DNA of 64,000 bases from Henriciella sp. (GTDB lineage Bacteria; Pseudomonadota; Alphaproteobacteria; Caulobacterales; Hyphomonadaceae). The stretch covers positions 1 through 64,000 of the forward strand of contig JASJAO010000012.1 in NCBI GenBank assembly GCA_030066975.1, written 5' to 3'. Both the position numbers and the translations under genes were made by a program. Shown piece by piece: positions 62,783-64,000 of the stretch (within the stretch, counting starts at the first letter, position 1; each line of letters opens with the position of its first letter). The notes below the pieces were generated by a model. It worked only from the letters and a program-made list of their open reading frames with translations. It was not told where the DNA came from and searched no databases.

Positions 62783-64000
62783 ATGTCAAAACTCGATACA
62801 CCCAAAAAAATAATTGATGCGCTTTGCATCGAATACGAAGCCTCCGTCAGCGCGCTGACCTCGGCGCTGGAAACCTATCTGAAAGACGGGATCCCGCCCT
62901 CAGATGATGTCCGCAATGCCCGGGCCTTCTGTTATCCGGAACTCGTCATCCGTTATAACCCTGACGGCCCGCCACCGCCCATCTCCCGTGCGTTCGGAAA
63001 AATGTCCGAGCCCGGTGAGTATGCGTCCACAATTACGCAGCCGGACTTTTTCCGGCGTTATCTCGAAGAACAGCTTGAGCCTTTGCTGCAGGATTATGAC
63101 ATTGAGGTTGAAGTCCGCCGCTCTGACTCTGAGATCCCTTATGCTTATGTCTGGGAACAAGGCCAGGCCGACGGTCTGGATGAGATTAATCCGGCCGAGC
63201 TCGCCAAATGGTTCCCGTCGCCGCGCTTGCAGGATATTGGCGATGAGATTGCTGATGGCGAGCTGTTTGAGCCCTATGACAATCGCCCGCTGGCCTTGTT
63301 TGACGGGGTCCGAACCGATTACTCGCTAAAGCGCCTGCAGCACTATACCGGCACGCCGGCCAAGAATTTTCAGCGCTATCTGCTGTTCACCAATTATCAT
63401 CGTTATGTCGATGCGTTTTGTGATTGGGGCGTGGAACAGGTGCGCAACGACTCGCGTTATCAAAGCCTGTCTGTCCCCGGCGGTCTGATCGTTGATGCCG
63501 ACACCACCGATGCGCGCGCCAAGATTGACGCGGCGCCTTGGCGTCGCTCGCAAATGCCTGCCTATCATTTGATGACGCCGGAGGGCGACGGGATCACGCT
63601 GGTCAATATCGGCGTCGGCCCGTCCAATGCCAAGAACATTACCGATCACCTCGCCGTCCTGCGCCCGGAGGTCTGGATCATGGTTGGCCATTGCGGCGGC
63701 CTGCGCCACTCTCAGGCGATTGGCGACTATGTGCTGGGTCACGCTTATCTGCGCGATGACCATGTTCTCGACTCCGTCTTGCCGCCGGATATTCCGGTGC
63801 CGCCGATTGCTGAAGTTCAGGTCGCGTTGCAACAGGCAGCCGAAGAGGTGACCGGCGAGAGCGGGGAACAGCTGAAAAAGCGACTGCGGACCGGCACGGT
63901 GGCGACACTTGACGATCGTAATTGGGAGCTGCGCTTTACCGCCTCGGCTCGCCGCTTCAACCAGTCACGTGCGATTGCGATTGATATGGAAAGCGCGACG
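62783..64000 (+). CDS. amn: AMP nucleosidase, N-terminal part (cut by window edge)
   Basis: 406 codons are visible from the ATG at 62783, with no stop before the window ends. The N-terminal domain has RAFCYPELVIRYNPDGPPPP and QLEPLLQDYDIEVEVRRSDS. The nucleosidase domain begins with GDGITLVNIGVGPSNAKNIT and has MVGHCGGLRHSQAIGDYVLG and AIDMESA at the edge, which matches the family's catalytic region. It cleaves AMP to adenine and ribose-5-phosphate. A full-length enzyme would be about 480-500 aa. Confidence 0.93.
   Translation, partial: MSKLDTPKKIIDALCIEYEASVSALTSALETYLKDGIPPSDDVRNARAFCYPELVIRYNPDGPPPPISRAFGKMSEPGEYASTITQPDFFRRYLEEQLEPLLQDYDIEVEVRRSDSEIPYAYVWEQGQADGLDEINPAELAKWFPSPRLQDIGDEIADGELFEPYDNRPLALFDGVRTDYSLKRLQHYTGTPAKNFQRYLLFTNYHRYVDAFCDWGVEQVRNDSRYQSLSVPGGLIVDADTTDARAKIDAAPWRRSQMPAYHLMTPEGDGITLVNIGVGPSNAKNITDHLAVLRPEVWIMVGHCGGLRHSQAIGDYVLGHAYLRDDHVLDSVLPPDIPVPPIAEVQVALQQAAEEVTGESGEQLKKRLRTGTVATLDDRNWELRFTASARRFNQSRAIAIDMESAT

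Noticed and set aside
1-64000. tRNA genes, CRISPR arrays, insertion sequences, prophage
   Set aside because: I looked through the intergenic gaps and found no tRNA cloverleaf, regular repeat-spacer pattern or transposase-like frame. Most gaps are too short for them.

Overview
The window is a piece of an alphaproteobacterial chromosome with moderately high GC. The best fit is a marine Caulobacterales/Hyphomonadales-type organism. This rests on the Caulobacter-type Cpa/Tad pilus locus, the TIGR02302 protein beside lysA and argH, an EI-Ntr type ptsP next to lysC and ubiG, a BigR/SqrR-type persulfide regulon and a CYP153-like P450. It is mostly vertically inherited housekeeping DNA. No transposase, prophage, CRISPR array or tRNA was recognised.

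Layout. 0-3.3 kb: a partial gene at the left edge, a small membrane protein (DUF6090-like) bracketed by a shared intergenic 10-mer, and ybaB-dnaX. 3.3-9.4 kb: a photolyase of the PhrB branch without the usual Fe-S cysteines, a lipoprotein subtilase with a predicted C-terminal barrel coupled to a small lipoprotein, the 4.5S/SRP RNA with its own promoter, a VOC protein and NudC. 9.4-14.1 kb: an outer-membrane barrel, a YHS/DoxX-like pair, an AhpD-like protein with a divergent LysR regulator, and SoxR with a divergent VOC gene sharing an SoxR box. 14.1-26.4 kb: an M17 aminopeptidase and the Tad locus (tadD, tadC, tadB, cpaF, cpaE, cpaD, cpaC, cpaB, cpaA, flp), plus a divergent stand-alone pilus N-domain protein. 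26.4-32.3 kb: RodZ-like protein, PtsP, LysC, UbiG, DUF924. 32.3-41.5 kb: two tandem double-FKBP lipoproteins, threonine ammonia-lyase, RimM, GST, thioesterase, GNAT, glycosyltransferase, Hsp20 and an exported methyltransferase-like lipoprotein. 41.5-49 kb: TIGR02302, LysA, LptM, ArgH, TlpA and a secreted protein of unknown function. 49-52.4 kb: a persulfide/sulfite detoxification cluster (ETHE1-like dioxygenase, BigR/SqrR, rhodanese, TauE/SafE) plus a VIT1-type transporter. 52.4-57.8 kb: Nth, HAD hydrolase, DUF2244, CYP153-like P450, a degenerate SDR, DUF465 and a diguanylate cyclase. 57.8-64 kb: purEK, a GtrA/GT2 pair with a divergent GT-C-like membrane protein, and AMP nucleosidase cut by the right edge.

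The genes read as several functional sets: pilus assembly; oxidative and sulfur stress sensing (SoxR and BigR, each with a visible operator); envelope proteins and chaperones; and amino-acid and purine biosynthesis. No clearly new multi-gene system is evident. The most unusual items are the separate pilus N-domain protein, the NalP-like subtilase with its coupled lipoprotein, the photolyase without Fe-S ligands, the exported methyltransferase fold and the SDR without its catalytic Tyr/Lys.
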